Shown piece after piece: positions 27,119 to 36,451 of a DNA stretch of 64,000 nucleotides (positions are counted from its first letter, which is position 1; each line of letters starts with the position of its first letter). The notes under the pieces were generated by a model, which was not told where the DNA came from, made no database searches, and saw only the letters and a program-made list of their open reading frames with translations. Both the position numbers and the translations under genes were made by a program. Origin of the DNA: Verrucomicrobiota bacterium (GTDB taxonomy: Bacteria; Verrucomicrobiota; Verrucomicrobiia; Chthoniobacterales; UBA10450); assembly GCA_003219415.1 (NCBI GenBank), contig QHOS01000026.1, forward strand, positions 20,371 to 84,370. The letters run 5' to 3'.

Positions 27119-28360
27119 ATGTTATTTGGTGAGATGATTAAGATGGCGTTGTCGTCCCTTGGCGCGAACAAACTGCGCTCCGCGCTGACAATGCTCGGCA
27201 TCACCATTGGCGTTTTCTCGGTGATCTCAGTCATGACCGCGATTGGCGCGTTGCAATACTCGATTGAGAACGGCATTAGCTTTCTCGGTTCTAACATTTT
27301 TCAGTTTGGCAAATATCCGGCCAATATCAGTGCGAGCGGCGACGTGCAGGAGAAATTCCGCAACCGGCACAACATCACCTACAAACAGGCCCTGCATTAT
27401 TATCGATTGATGGAGGGCGAGGCGCGCGAGATTTGCCTCAAGAGTTTTGGCTACGAAGTGAAGGGGCAAGCAGTTTACAACGGCGTAAAAACAACCCCAA
27501 ATCTTCTCATTGTCGGAACGAATCGAAGTTTTCTCACTGCGAACGCTCACACGCTCGCCTATGGCCGCAATTTGACTGACGAGGATGTCGAGCTTTCGCG
27601 GCGCGTGATTGTCGTTGGGAAAATAATCGAAAAACGGCTGTTTCCACACGAAACGCCAATTGGCAAAGTTGTTCGCGTTAGTGGACACACCTACACGATC
27701 GTTGGAGTGCTCGCGGAAAAAGGAACGGCGTTCGGTCAAAGCCAGGACGATCTTTGCATCATGCCGATCACGCGTTTCTTCGAGGATTACGGCGAAGCGA
27801 AACGCACCGTTAACATCGCGACGCAAGCGTTCACGCAAGATACCTATAATCGCACGTTCGATCGCGCCATCGGCGCCATGCGGATAGCGCGTGGCTTGCG
27901 CCCGGATCAGCCGAACGATTTCGAGATTTACAGCAACGACTCGCTCAAGAGCGCCTTTGTCAACGTGGCGGGATATGTGCGAGTGGGCGCATTCGTTATA
28001 AGCCTTATCGCCCTCGTCGCGGCCGGAATCGGCATCATGAACATTATGCTGGTGAGCGTGACCGAACGCACAAAGGAAATCGGCGTCCGCAAATCGATAG
28101 GTGCGCGCAGCCGCGACATCTTACGGCAATTTTTGACCGAAGCCGTTTTCATTTCCGAGGCCGGCGGTGTCTTGGGAATCATTCTCGGAATTGTCGCCGG
28201 TGATTTGCTCGCCATGTGGCTAAAGGTAGACCTAATTTTTCCTTACGGCTGGGCAATCGCCGGTCTTCTCGTCTGCTCAGCAGTCGGCATCGGCTTCGGT
28301 CTCTACCCAGCCTATCGAGCCGCCAACCTCGATCCGATCGAAGCGCTGCGATACGAATGA
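27119..28360 (+). CDS. MacB-type ABC transporter permease (second copy)
   Basis: ALSSLGANKLRSALTMLGITIGVFSVI; GIGIMNIMLVSVTERTKEIGVRKSIGARSRDILRQFL; LDPIEALRYE end. Confidence 0.95.
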   Translation: MLFGEMIKMALSSLGANKLRSALTMLGITIGVFSVISVMTAIGALQYSIENGISFLGSNIFQFGKYPANISASGDVQEKFRNRHNITYKQALHYYRLMEGEAREICLKSFGYEVKGQAVYNGVKTTPNLLIVGTNRSFLTANAHTLAYGRNLTDEDVELSRRVIVVGKIIEKRLFPHETPIGKVVRVSGHTYTIVGVLAEKGTAFGQSQDDLCIMPITRFFEDYGEAKRTVNIATQAFTQDTYNRTFDRAIGAMRIARGLRPDQPNDFEIYSNDSLKSAFVNVAGYVRVGAFVISLIALVAAGIGIMNIMLVSVTERTKEIGVRKSIGARSRDILRQFLTEAVFISEAGGVLGIILGIVAGDLLAMWLKVDLIFPYGWAIAGLLVCSAVGIGFGLYPAYRAANLDPIEALRYE

Positions 28361-28465
28361 GCAATCGCTCTCTTTACTCTTTCTCCTAGTCGTTATCGTG
28401 ATCGATAAGTGGTGTGAAAACTCGGCCACAGATCCGAATCCCTTACTAACTCACTTAGAGGAACA

Positions 28466-29761
28466 CTACTGTAAACCCAGCGCTTTGAACGTCGCATCGA
28501 TGTGTTTGAAATGAATGTCGAGCGAGCAAAGACGATCGATTTCCGACGCTGAAAGCCGCGCGACGATCTCGGGTTCGCATTTTGCGTTTTCGGCAAAGGT
28601 CCCCTCGCCTTTCCACGTTTTCATCGCTGCGCGTTGGACGGCTTCATATGCAGCTTTGCGCTCCGCACCCGCGCTCGTCAGTGCGAGTAAGATCGACTGG
28701 CTAAAATACAGGCCCTTCGTTAGATCGAGATTTTGTTGCATTCGTTCGGGGTAAACCTGCAACCTTTCGACAACGTCTCGCAACTTCGTGAGCATGTAAT
28801 CAAGCAGGATGCACGAATCCGGTAGAATAATTCGCTCGGCGCTTGAATGACTGATATCGCGCTCATGCCAGAGCGCGACGTTCTCCAACGCCACAACAGC
28901 ATTGCCGCGAACTACACGGGCCAGGCCGCTCAACCGCTCACCGGTAATGGGATTGCGCTTGTGTGGCATCGCCGAACTGCCTTTTTGCCCTTCGCCAAAA
29001 AATTCTTCAACTTCCAGCACTTCAGTCCGCTGGAGATGACGGAATTCGGTCGCCCAACGATCGATGCTGGAAGCGATCACGGCCAGCGTGGTCATAAATT
29101 CCGCGTGTCGGTCACGCTGCACGATCTGGGTCGAAAGCGTCGCGGGTTTCAATCCGAGTTTCTCGCATACAGCTCGCTCAATCTTGGGATCGATATGTGC
29201 GTGCGTGCCGACGGCGCCGCTTATTTTGCCGACACGAATCCGCTCGCGCGTCTGCGTGAGACGCTCTTCCGCGCGGCCGAATTCGTCGTACATCAGCGCA
29301 AGCTTCAGGCCGAACGTGATTGGCTCGGCATGCACGCCGTGGCTGCGCCCGATCATCGGGGTCATTTTGTACCGCCGCGCCTGGTCCGCGATCACCGTTC
29401 GGAGAGATTTCAGATCGGCCAGAAGAATGTGGCACGACTCGTTTAACTGGACGGCCAACGTCGTGTCTAAAATGTCTGATGACGTAAGCCCCTGGTGAAT
29501 CCAACGCGCCGCAGGTCCCACTGAGCCAGCGACATTTTCAAGAAAAGCGATGACGTCGTGGTTGGTCCGCTTTTCGATCTCGAGGATTTCAGGAATTGAA
29601 AATCGCGCACGCTTCCGAATCTGCTCAGCATCATTTTTCGGAATCTGGTCAAGCTCTGCCATCGCCTCACAGGCGAGAACCTCAATCTCCAGCCAAATTT
29701 GAAACTTGCGTTCGTCCGACCAGACTTTGCTCATCTCTGGCCGGGAATAACGATCAATCAC
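28466..29761 (-). CDS. purB: Adenylosuccinate lyase
   Basis: MIDRYSRPEMSKVWSDERKFQIWLEIE; TSSDILDTTLAVQL; GSSAMPHKRNPITGERLSGLARV. Confidence 0.97.
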   Translation of the reverse strand: MIDRYSRPEMSKVWSDERKFQIWLEIEVLACEAMAELDQIPKNDAEQIRKRARFSIPEILEIEKRTNHDVIAFLENVAGSVGPAARWIHQGLTSSDILDTTLAVQLNESCHILLADLKSLRTVIADQARRYKMTPMIGRSHGVHAEPITFGLKLALMYDEFGRAEERLTQTRERIRVGKISGAVGTHAHIDPKIERAVCEKLGLKPATLSTQIVQRDRHAEFMTTLAVIASSIDRWATEFRHLQRTEVLEVEEFFGEGQKGSSAMPHKRNPITGERLSGLARVVRGNAVVALENVALWHERDISHSSAERIILPDSCILLDYMLTKLRDVVERLQVYPERMQQNLDLTKGLYFSQSILLALTSAGAERKAAYEAVQRAAMKTWKGEGTFAENAKCEPEIVARLSASEIDRLCSLDIHFKHIDATFKALGLQ

Positions 29762-29945
29762 TGTGGCAACATAAAAGCGGCGTGCTTGAGGGAAAAGCGT
29801 TTTTGTTGACTACGCTAAACCCTGGTGACCGCGCAGTCTGTGGCGTGTGCTGTGCGCAAACACGCGACTCGTGATTCAACAACGTGATGAATTCCGCTGA
29901 GACAGCGGACTCTGCAGCACTAGTAGAGAAGCGAGTCGCCCTAGC

Positions 29946-30134
29946 CTAACAAACACGGACGCGCAAGTAGCGCCCGTTGTCCTGCAAACGCACCCGGCCA
30001 CTGGCAAAAAGGTCCGCGACGGTCGCGACCGTCTCTCTATTGTTACTAGTACAGGAGCTGACTGCCAGGATCAGATCACCCAGTGACAGACTCGAAAATT
30101 TTCGAGGTTTTAAAATTTGTCGGTTTCTTTTCAT
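29946..30134 (-). CDS. Small 62-aa hypothetical protein MKRNRQILKPRKFSSLSLGDLILAVSSCTSNNRETVATVADLFASGRVRLQDNGRYLRVRVC
   Basis: GGAGG seven bases before ATG at 30134 (minus strand: ggaggcaatcgtATG); non-random composition. Confidence 0.6.
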   Translation of the reverse strand: MKRNRQILKPRKFSSLSLGDLILAVSSCTSNNRETVATVADLFASGRVRLQDNGRYLRVRVC

Positions 30135-30344
30135 ACGATTGCCTCCATTTCGGGAAGCAATTCCAATACCATCTCCATTTGTGAATATCTCATCCATAAG
30201 CCCTATGTAGTTATTCTCCCTTTATACACTTTATGACTGACCGCTCGCCGACACTTTTGTTCAATATTCAAACACAAAATCTTGCGCTTGGTGGCATCGG
30301 CATCCTTACCGATGGGATTGACCAAAAGGCGATGCGACGGAGGC

Positions 30345-30977
30345 CTAGCGGCTGGAGCGCGGCTTCATCAGCCGCAGGCTCAACATGTACAGAGCCGCAA
30401 AAAGCGCTACGACGAGCAGGATGCCCTTGGATTGTCCGTGGATGAACCGAACCAGCGCGTCCGGGCTCGTCAAAAGCTCCGGCTCAAGGCGGTAGGCTTT
30501 ATCACCCAGATAAGCCAGAATCCAACACCAGAGCGCCGATCCAGCAATGGTCACGAGACTGAAAAGACCGAAATTCATTCGAACGATTCCTGCAGGAATC
30601 GAAATCAGATGACGAACTACTGGAAGAAGCCGCGCGAAAAAGACTCCGCCTGCCTCGTAGCGAGCGAGCCATTGCTCGGCTTGCTCCAGCTTTTTGGGCG
30701 TTACCAACACAAACCGGCCATACTTTGCGATTAGCGGACGTCCAATTAATCGCGACGCCCAATAAGTGATGGCTGAACCAAGATACGACCCAAGTACCCC
30801 TGCGAGCACTACACCCGTAAAACTGAGTTTTCCTTGCGCAGCCAGAAATGCAGCGGGCGGAATGACGATTTCGCTGGGCACCGGAAAAATGGAACTTTCC
30901 ATCGCCATCAACACGATGATGCCGAGATAGCCGCCATTGAGCACCCAATGGAACCAAGTTTCAAGAAGATGATGCAT
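30345..30977 (-). CDS. DedA family (SNARE-associated/VTT) membrane protein
   Basis: ESSIFPVPSEIVIPPAAFLAAQG; GSYLGSAITYWASRLIGRPL; RLLPVVRHLISIPAGIVRMNF. Upstream codons RFLDFARND derive from a repeat, so start placed at MHHLLETWF. Confidence 0.9.
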   Translation of the reverse strand: MHHLLETWFHWVLNGGYLGIIVLMAMESSIFPVPSEIVIPPAAFLAAQGKLSFTGVVLAGVLGSYLGSAITYWASRLIGRPLIAKYGRFVLVTPKKLEQAEQWLARYEAGGVFFARLLPVVRHLISIPAGIVRMNFGLFSLVTIAGSALWCWILAYLGDKAYRLEPELLTSPDALVRFIHGQSKGILLVVALFAALYMLSLRLMKPRSSR

Positions 30978-31015
30978 ATTGTCATTCCGGGCGAAGTCGA
31001 GGAATCTCTCGATGT
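30978..31015. repeat. GTCATTCCGGGCGAAGTCGAGGAATCTC-type dispersed repeat
   Basis: attgtcattccgggcgaagtcgaggaatctctcgatgtcgag; translates on the minus strand as ERFLDFARND. Confidence 0.7.
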
Positions 31016-31078
31016 CGAGCCGCAATAAAGTTCGCCCTAGTTCAGTCTAAAAACGAAAATCCGCAATCCCAAATTGAG

Positions 31079-32833
31079 ATGTCGATCTACCGTCGCGTTC
31101 TCCGTTACTACAGACCGTTTCTGGGTCAAACGATCCTCGGGTTGTTCGTCTCGCTTGTCGGCATTGGCCTGAATCTGCTCAAACCGTGGCCGTTTAAGCT
31201 GATCGTGGACGATTTCCTTCGTCCGGGCCCGGTAGCGCGCAGTGATTGGCGCACCTGGATCCCGCTGCTCTGTCTTTCCCTGATCGTGATCCAGCTTTTC
31301 TGGGGAATGATGAATTGGATCACGAACTATCTCTTTGTGAAAATCGGCCTGCAAGCATTGCTCAAATTGCGCACCGATCTCTATTCGTATTTGCAATCCC
31401 TCTCGCTCAAATTTCACGACGCGCGCCGTTCGAGTGATTCCAGTTTCCGCGTCGCGTACGATTCGCAATCAATCCAGACGATCTACAACAAAGGATTCAC
31501 CAACATCTTCGCGTCCGTAATCACGTTGATCGGAACCTTCCTCATCATGTTGCGGTTGGATTGGCAGCTCACGATGGTTTCTCTGGCCATCGTTCCCTTG
31601 GTTGTTGGCGCCATTTATCTTTTTGCGCATCGGATTCGTCGCGAATCGACTTCGATTCAGGAACAGGAAAGCGCAGTCCTCGCGCAAGCGCAGGAAGGTC
31701 TTAGCTCGATTCGAATGGTCCATGCATTTGGACGCGAGGAATTCGAAGTGCGCCAATTTCAGCAACAAGCCCGTCAAAGCCTGCAAGCCAATCTGCGGCT
31801 CACTTTGACGAACGTGAACAGTGCGCTGGTGATCAGCACATTGATGGTGATCGGCACAGCTGCAATGTATTACATCGGCTCGCTGCACGTCTTAAGCGGC
31901 ACGCTCACCCTGGGATCGCTACTCGTTTTTAGCGCCTATTTGCTAATGCTTTATCAGCCGCTCGAGTCGCTCACCTACACCACGTGGGCCATGGAAGGCG
32001 CGACTGCTGGCGCGAAGCGCTGTTTTGAAGTCCTCGACCGAGAGGACGATGTGCGCGATTCACCGAATGCGGTCTCTATTTCATCCGCCAAAGGCGCAAT
32101 CGCATTTCAATCCGTAAATTTCGGTTACGCAGGCGATCGGCAGGTCTTGCGCGACATCAACCTTCGCATCGATCCGAATCAGATCGTCGGCCTGGTAGGC
32201 GGCACCGGTGCGGGCAAAAGCACTTTAATGAGTTTGGTGCCGCGATTTTACGATCCCTCCACGGGTTTCGTCATGCTCGACGATCGCGACGTACGGAAGA
32301 TCACAAAAAAAAGTTTGCGCGCACAGATCGCAATCGTCTTACAAGACACGCTGCTTTTTTCCACAACTGTACGGGAGAACATCGCATACGGCCGCCCCGA
32401 TGCGACGGAAGAAGAAATTATCGAGGCGGCGTGCCGTGCGCAGGCAGACGAATTTATTCGACAGATGCCTGATGGCTACTCCAGCCCTGTGGGCGAACGA
32501 GGCGGGCACCTCAGCGTTGGCCAACGCCAGCGAATCGGCATTGCCCGCGCGTTTTTGAAGAACGCGCCGATTTTGCTACTGGACGAACCTACGTCGGCGC
32601 TGGATCCGGTAACCGAAGCGGCAATCATGGAAACCATCCAGGAATTGATGCGCGGCCGGACAACTTTAATTGCGACCCATCGCTTGGCGACGATCCATGG
32701 TCTCGACCAAATCATCGTGCTTGAACACGGCCGCGTTGTTGAAAAAGGACGCGGCCCGGAGCTGATCGCACGCGGCGGGATTTACGCAAAACTATATGCG
32801 TCGGGGAAATTCCCGATTGGGGTGGCTCCATGA
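31079..32833 (+). CDS. ABC transporter, MsbA-like (TM domain plus ATPase)
   Basis: GLVGGTGAGKSTLMSLVPRFYDPSTG, LSVGQRQRIGIARAFLKNAPILLLDEPTSALDP; six-TM N-terminal domain. Confidence 0.95.
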   Translation: MSIYRRVLRYYRPFLGQTILGLFVSLVGIGLNLLKPWPFKLIVDDFLRPGPVARSDWRTWIPLLCLSLIVIQLFWGMMNWITNYLFVKIGLQALLKLRTDLYSYLQSLSLKFHDARRSSDSSFRVAYDSQSIQTIYNKGFTNIFASVITLIGTFLIMLRLDWQLTMVSLAIVPLVVGAIYLFAHRIRRESTSIQEQESAVLAQAQEGLSSIRMVHAFGREEFEVRQFQQQARQSLQANLRLTLTNVNSALVISTLMVIGTAAMYYIGSLHVLSGTLTLGSLLVFSAYLLMLYQPLESLTYTTWAMEGATAGAKRCFEVLDREDDVRDSPNAVSISSAKGAIAFQSVNFGYAGDRQVLRDINLRIDPNQIVGLVGGTGAGKSTLMSLVPRFYDPSTGFVMLDDRDVRKITKKSLRAQIAIVLQDTLLFSTTVRENIAYGRPDATEEEIIEAACRAQADEFIRQMPDGYSSPVGERGGHLSVGQRQRIGIARAFLKNAPILLLDEPTSALDPVTEAAIMETIQELMRGRTTLIATHRLATIHGLDQIIVLEHGRVVEKGRGPELIARGGIYAKLYASGKFPIGVAP

Positions 32834-33414
32834 GCAACGTTAGAGAGGATCGACACGTCGAAGGCGACTGGTGGCCGGACCCGATCCCGCAAAACGTCGA
32901 GTTTGGCGAGGGATTCTATTGCGAGAGCGCGCAAATCTTTCGGAGAATCCGGAGCAAAAAATCAGGTGCTATCGTTATCGGCAAACACGTTTCGTGTTAC
33001 GCCGGCTGTTCGTTTTCCGTCGGCGAGAAGGGCCAGTGCACGATAGGCGATTTCACGCTGCTAAACGGCGCCCTGATTATGGCAGATGAGAAGATCGAGA
33101 TTGGGTCGTATTGCTTGATTTCGTGGAACGTCGGGATCGCGGATTCCGATTTTCACCCGCTCGAACCGGCCCAGCGTCTCATCGACGCACAAGCTCTCGC
33201 GCCGTATTTCAAGGATCGGCCTGCGCGTCCCAAGTTGAAAACCGCACCTGTGAAAATCGCGGACAACGTCTGGATCGGGATGAACGCAGTGATTTTGAAA
33301 GGCGTCACCATCGGCGAAAACTCGGTCGTGGCCGCGGGAGCGGTCGTCACTAAACCCATTCCACCGAACACAGTCGTGGCAGGAAATCCAGCTGTGGTAG
33401 TTCGGCAATTGTGA
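32830..33414 (+). CDS. Hexapeptide-repeat (LbH) acyltransferase
   Basis: NVWIGMNAVILKGVTIGENSVVAAGAVVTKPIPPNTVVAGNPAVVVRQL. Confidence 0.92.
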   Translation: MSNVREDRHVEGDWWPDPIPQNVEFGEGFYCESAQIFRRIRSKKSGAIVIGKHVSCYAGCSFSVGEKGQCTIGDFTLLNGALIMADEKIEIGSYCLISWNVGIADSDFHPLEPAQRLIDAQALAPYFKDRPARPKLKTAPVKIADNVWIGMNAVILKGVTIGENSVVAAGAVVTKPIPPNTVVAGNPAVVVRQL

Positions 33415-33502
33415 TCAGTGACCAGTGATCCGTGATCAGTCCAATGCATCTCGAATACTCGCTCCGTTCACTGTTCACTGTTCACTGATCACCGTTCACC
33501 TG
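33411..33502. repeat. Inverted pair of 7-bp tandem repeats (GTGATCA/GTGACCA/GTGATCC/GTGATCA ... GTTCACT x3/GATCACC/GTTCACC)
   Basis: Arms 33411-33440 and 33466-33502 read directly; left arm contains the upstream gene's stop codon. Confidence 0.95.
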
Positions 33503-33509
33503 TTGCCAT

Positions 33510-34682
33510 ATGAAACGGAAGCGCATCGTAGTTATGGGCTTCATGGGCTCAATGCCCATCGCGGGCGTAATCTGGCAGCACATCCATTACATCGTCGGAC
33601 TGCAACGGCTTGGTCACGATGTGTATTACGTCGAAGATTCAGCCCGCATTCCCTACAACCCGGAAACGTTTGAAGTCACCACTGAATTTGATTATACAGC
33701 GGGGCTCCTGAATCGGTTGGCGCGAGAATTCGAATTCCGAAATCGCTGGGCCTTTTGCGCACGTTATTTGCCGGGCAATCCCACTGCCGGCCTGCGATTG
33801 AAACGAATTCGGCAGCTTTATCGGGAAGCGGACGCTATCCTGAACATCTGCGGCGCACAGGAATTCAACGACGATCTGCTCGTTTCGGATCGCATTCTGT
33901 ACATCGAAAGCGATCCTGGCGTCGAGCAAATCAAGATCGATAAGGGCGTGAAATCGACAATTCAATATCTGGGCCGGCATCATGCCCTTTTCACTTTTGG
34001 CGAAAACATCGGCACCAAAAGCTTTCCGGTCCCGACCCACGGATTGAAATGGCTGCCGACGCGCCAACCAGTGGTGACCGATCTCTGGCGAACAAGACGT
34101 TCTCCTCCTCGCACGGCCGTGTTCACATCCGTGGCCAATTGGTCCACCAGCGGTCTGAAAGACATTACGTGGCGCGGCAAAAAATATCTCTGGAGCAAGT
34201 CGCGAGAATTTCTTCGCTTCATTGCAGCGCCAAAAAAAGCCGGCGAAACATTTGAGCTGGCGACAAACATCGAGCACGCTGCCACCCGCGCAAAATTCGA
34301 GCGAAACGGATGGCGACTCACTTCACCGCTGCAAATGAGCGTCGATTACTGGCTCTATCGGGATTACGTCCAGCGATCCAAAGGAGAGTTCACCGTCGCC
34401 AAGGATCAATACGTGCGCCTGAATACCGGGTGGTTCAGCGATAGGAGCGCGTGTTATCTCGCAGCAGGGCGTCCGGTCATCACTCAGGAAACCGGCTTTA
34501 CAAAATTCTACGGGGGCGAAAGAGGCCTTTTATCTTTCCGAACGCTCAATGAAATCGCAAATGCGGTGAAAAGTATCAACGCCGATTATACGAAACACTC
34601 GCAGGCCGCTTACGCTCTGGCTCGTGAAGTCTTTGAGGCCGAAACAGTGTTGAAATCAATTCTCGAGCGCGCTGGAATCTGA
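33510..34682 (+). CDS. Glycosyltransferase-like protein, CgeB/Glyco_trans_1_2-like C-terminus
   Basis: RLNTGWFSDRSACYLAAGRPVITQETGFTKFYGGERGLLSF; shares this motif with ORF 40738-41880. Confidence 0.75.
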   Translation: MKRKRIVVMGFMGSMPIAGVIWQHIHYIVGLQRLGHDVYYVEDSARIPYNPETFEVTTEFDYTAGLLNRLAREFEFRNRWAFCARYLPGNPTAGLRLKRIRQLYREADAILNICGAQEFNDDLLVSDRILYIESDPGVEQIKIDKGVKSTIQYLGRHHALFTFGENIGTKSFPVPTHGLKWLPTRQPVVTDLWRTRRSPPRTAVFTSVANWSTSGLKDITWRGKKYLWSKSREFLRFIAAPKKAGETFELATNIEHAATRAKFERNGWRLTSPLQMSVDYWLYRDYVQRSKGEFTVAKDQYVRLNTGWFSDRSACYLAAGRPVITQETGFTKFYGGERGLLSFRTLNEIANAVKSINADYTKHSQAAYALAREVFEAETVLKSILERAGI

Positions 34683-34733
34683 GGGCGCGGCGCAAATCCT
34701 TCTTCGTCTATTAGAGATTTGAACGGAGAAAGC

Positions 34734-34835
34734 ATGTATCGTGTCTGTTGTGTTCCGAAAAGGCCACTTGCCAATGCAAATCCGAATCTTGATTTTCGAG
34801 TACGCCGTTTAAGTTTGCGGCCTTTCCGCTCATGA
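34734..34835 (+). CDS. Candidate 33-aa leader peptide MYRVCCVPKRPLANANPNLDFRVRRLSLRPFRS
   Basis: GGAGA SD (gaacggagaaagcATG); ends in ATGA overlap with the next CDS start. Below the supplied ORF length cutoff; read directly. Confidence 0.45.
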   Translation: MYRVCCVPKRPLANANPNLDFRVRRLSLRPFRS

Positions 34836-36451
34836 AGCGTATCCTTGTTTTAATTTACGCCACGTTGCTGCTTGGACCGGTTCTGGACGCGCAGGAAAGC
34901 ACACCGGCGCGTCCCCCGATGGAACCGCAGGGCCCAGAGCGGCCAGGTCCGTGGAGATCGATCTCGCCAGGGCAAGCAGCAGTTCCAGTTCCAGTTCCGG
35001 TTCCAATTGCGCCGCCAAAGCCAAACGGTCCGGTTCAAAAAAGTCTGGTCCGGATTACCGCCACTTCAGTGGAACCGGATTACAAAGCGCCTTGGAACGC
35101 CGGGGGTCTCGAGCGCGGCGTTGGCGCCGGGTTCGTCATAAGCGGCAATCGCATCATGACAAATGCGCACGTTGTTGCCAACAGCCGTTACGTCACCGTG
35201 GAGCGGGATGGCGATCCCAATAAGTATCCCGCCAAAGTACAATTCATAGCGAATGATTGCGACCTGGCAGTGATCACTGTGCCAGCTCCGGATTTTTTCA
35301 AGAACATGTTGCCATTACAATTTGGCGGCATTCCTACGCTGGAATCGACCGTCTCGGCGTACGGCTATCCAATCGGAGGCGAGCGGATGTCGGTCACCAC
35401 CGGGATTGTGTCGAGGGTCGATTTCCAGCTCTACACGCATTCATCGGTCGATCAGCATCTGGCGATCCAGATCAGCGCGCAGATTAACCCGGGAAACAGC
35501 GGTGGCCCGGTAATGCAAGACACCAAAGTCGTCGGCGTCGCCTTTCAGGGTTACAGCGGCGATGTCGCCCAGGGAGTAGCCTACATGATTCCGACGCCCG
35601 TTATAAAACGGTTTCTTCAGGATATCGGCAATGGGCATTATGACGAGTATCCCGATCTCGCAATTACCTATGCGAAATTACAGAATCCCGCTCAACGAAG
35701 ATTCCTCGGTTTAAAGGATGACGATCGCGGCGTGCTGGTGAGCTCTGTGGTGGCCGCCGGTCCATCGAATGGCATTCTTTACCCGGGTGACGTTCTTCTC
35801 GCTATCGACGGCCATCCGATCGCCAGCGATGCGAATGTCGAACTGGATGGTGAACACGCACAGTTCGAGGAAGTCGTTGAGCGAAAATTCAAGGGCGATT
35901 CAGTCAAGTTGGACGTCTTGCGCAACAAGCAGCCGACGACGGTTTCGATCAAATTGTATAAGCCCTGGCCTTACTCGGTGCAGGGCCATAGCTACGACGT
36001 ACGGCCGCGTTACGTACTTTATGGCGGTCTGCTTTTTCAACCGTTAAACCTGGACATGCTGGAAGCGTACCGCACAGCCGATCTACGCGTGCGTCACTTC
36101 TTCGAATATTTCGTCCTGGATCAACTCTATGTGCAACATCCTGATGTTATTGTCCTGACCAACATTTTACCGGACCCCATAAATACCTATTTGGCGCCGT
36201 ACCGTGGCGGGATTGTGGATGAAATCAACGGCAAGAAAATTCGGACTCTGGACGAATTGGCAAAAGCTTTTGCCGATTCACCAGACCGGCTGGTGATTCG
36301 AATGATTGGTGACGGACCTCCGCTGGTCCTTGATCGGAAACAGGTAGAAGCTGCACGTGAACGAATCATGACGCGTTACAACGTGCTGAAGGAGCAAAAT
36401 CTTGAGGAGCAACCGGCGTCAAAACCAGCGGAACAAACAAACAAAACATGA
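34832..36451 (+). CDS. Deg9/HtrA-like trypsin-like serine protease with PDZ domains (catalytic triad intact)
   Basis: TNAHVV (His), NDCDLAVI (Asp), INPGNSGGPV (Ser); PDZ and Deg9-like C-terminal RYVLYGGLLFQPL segment; signal peptide. Confidence 0.92.
   Translation: MKRILVLIYATLLLGPVLDAQESTPARPPMEPQGPERPGPWRSISPGQAAVPVPVPVPIAPPKPNGPVQKSLVRITATSVEPDYKAPWNAGGLERGVGAGFVISGNRIMTNAHVVANSRYVTVERDGDPNKYPAKVQFIANDCDLAVITVPAPDFFKNMLPLQFGGIPTLESTVSAYGYPIGGERMSVTTGIVSRVDFQLYTHSSVDQHLAIQISAQINPGNSGGPVMQDTKVVGVAFQGYSGDVAQGVAYMIPTPVIKRFLQDIGNGHYDEYPDLAITYAKLQNPAQRRFLGLKDDDRGVLVSSVVAAGPSNGILYPGDVLLAIDGHPIASDANVELDGEHAQFEEVVERKFKGDSVKLDVLRNKQPTTVSIKLYKPWPYSVQGHSYDVRPRYVLYGGLLFQPLNLDMLEAYRTADLRVRHFFEYFVLDQLYVQHPDVIVLTNILPDPINTYLAPYRGGIVDEINGKKIRTLDELAKAFADSPDRLVIRMIGDGPPLVLDRKQVEAARERIMTRYNVLKEQNLEEQPASKPAEQTNKT

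Noticed and set aside
23641-28360. Novel tripartite exporter
   Set aside because: HlyD plus MacB ATPase plus two MacB permeases is a common arrangement; no TolC or special partner in the window.
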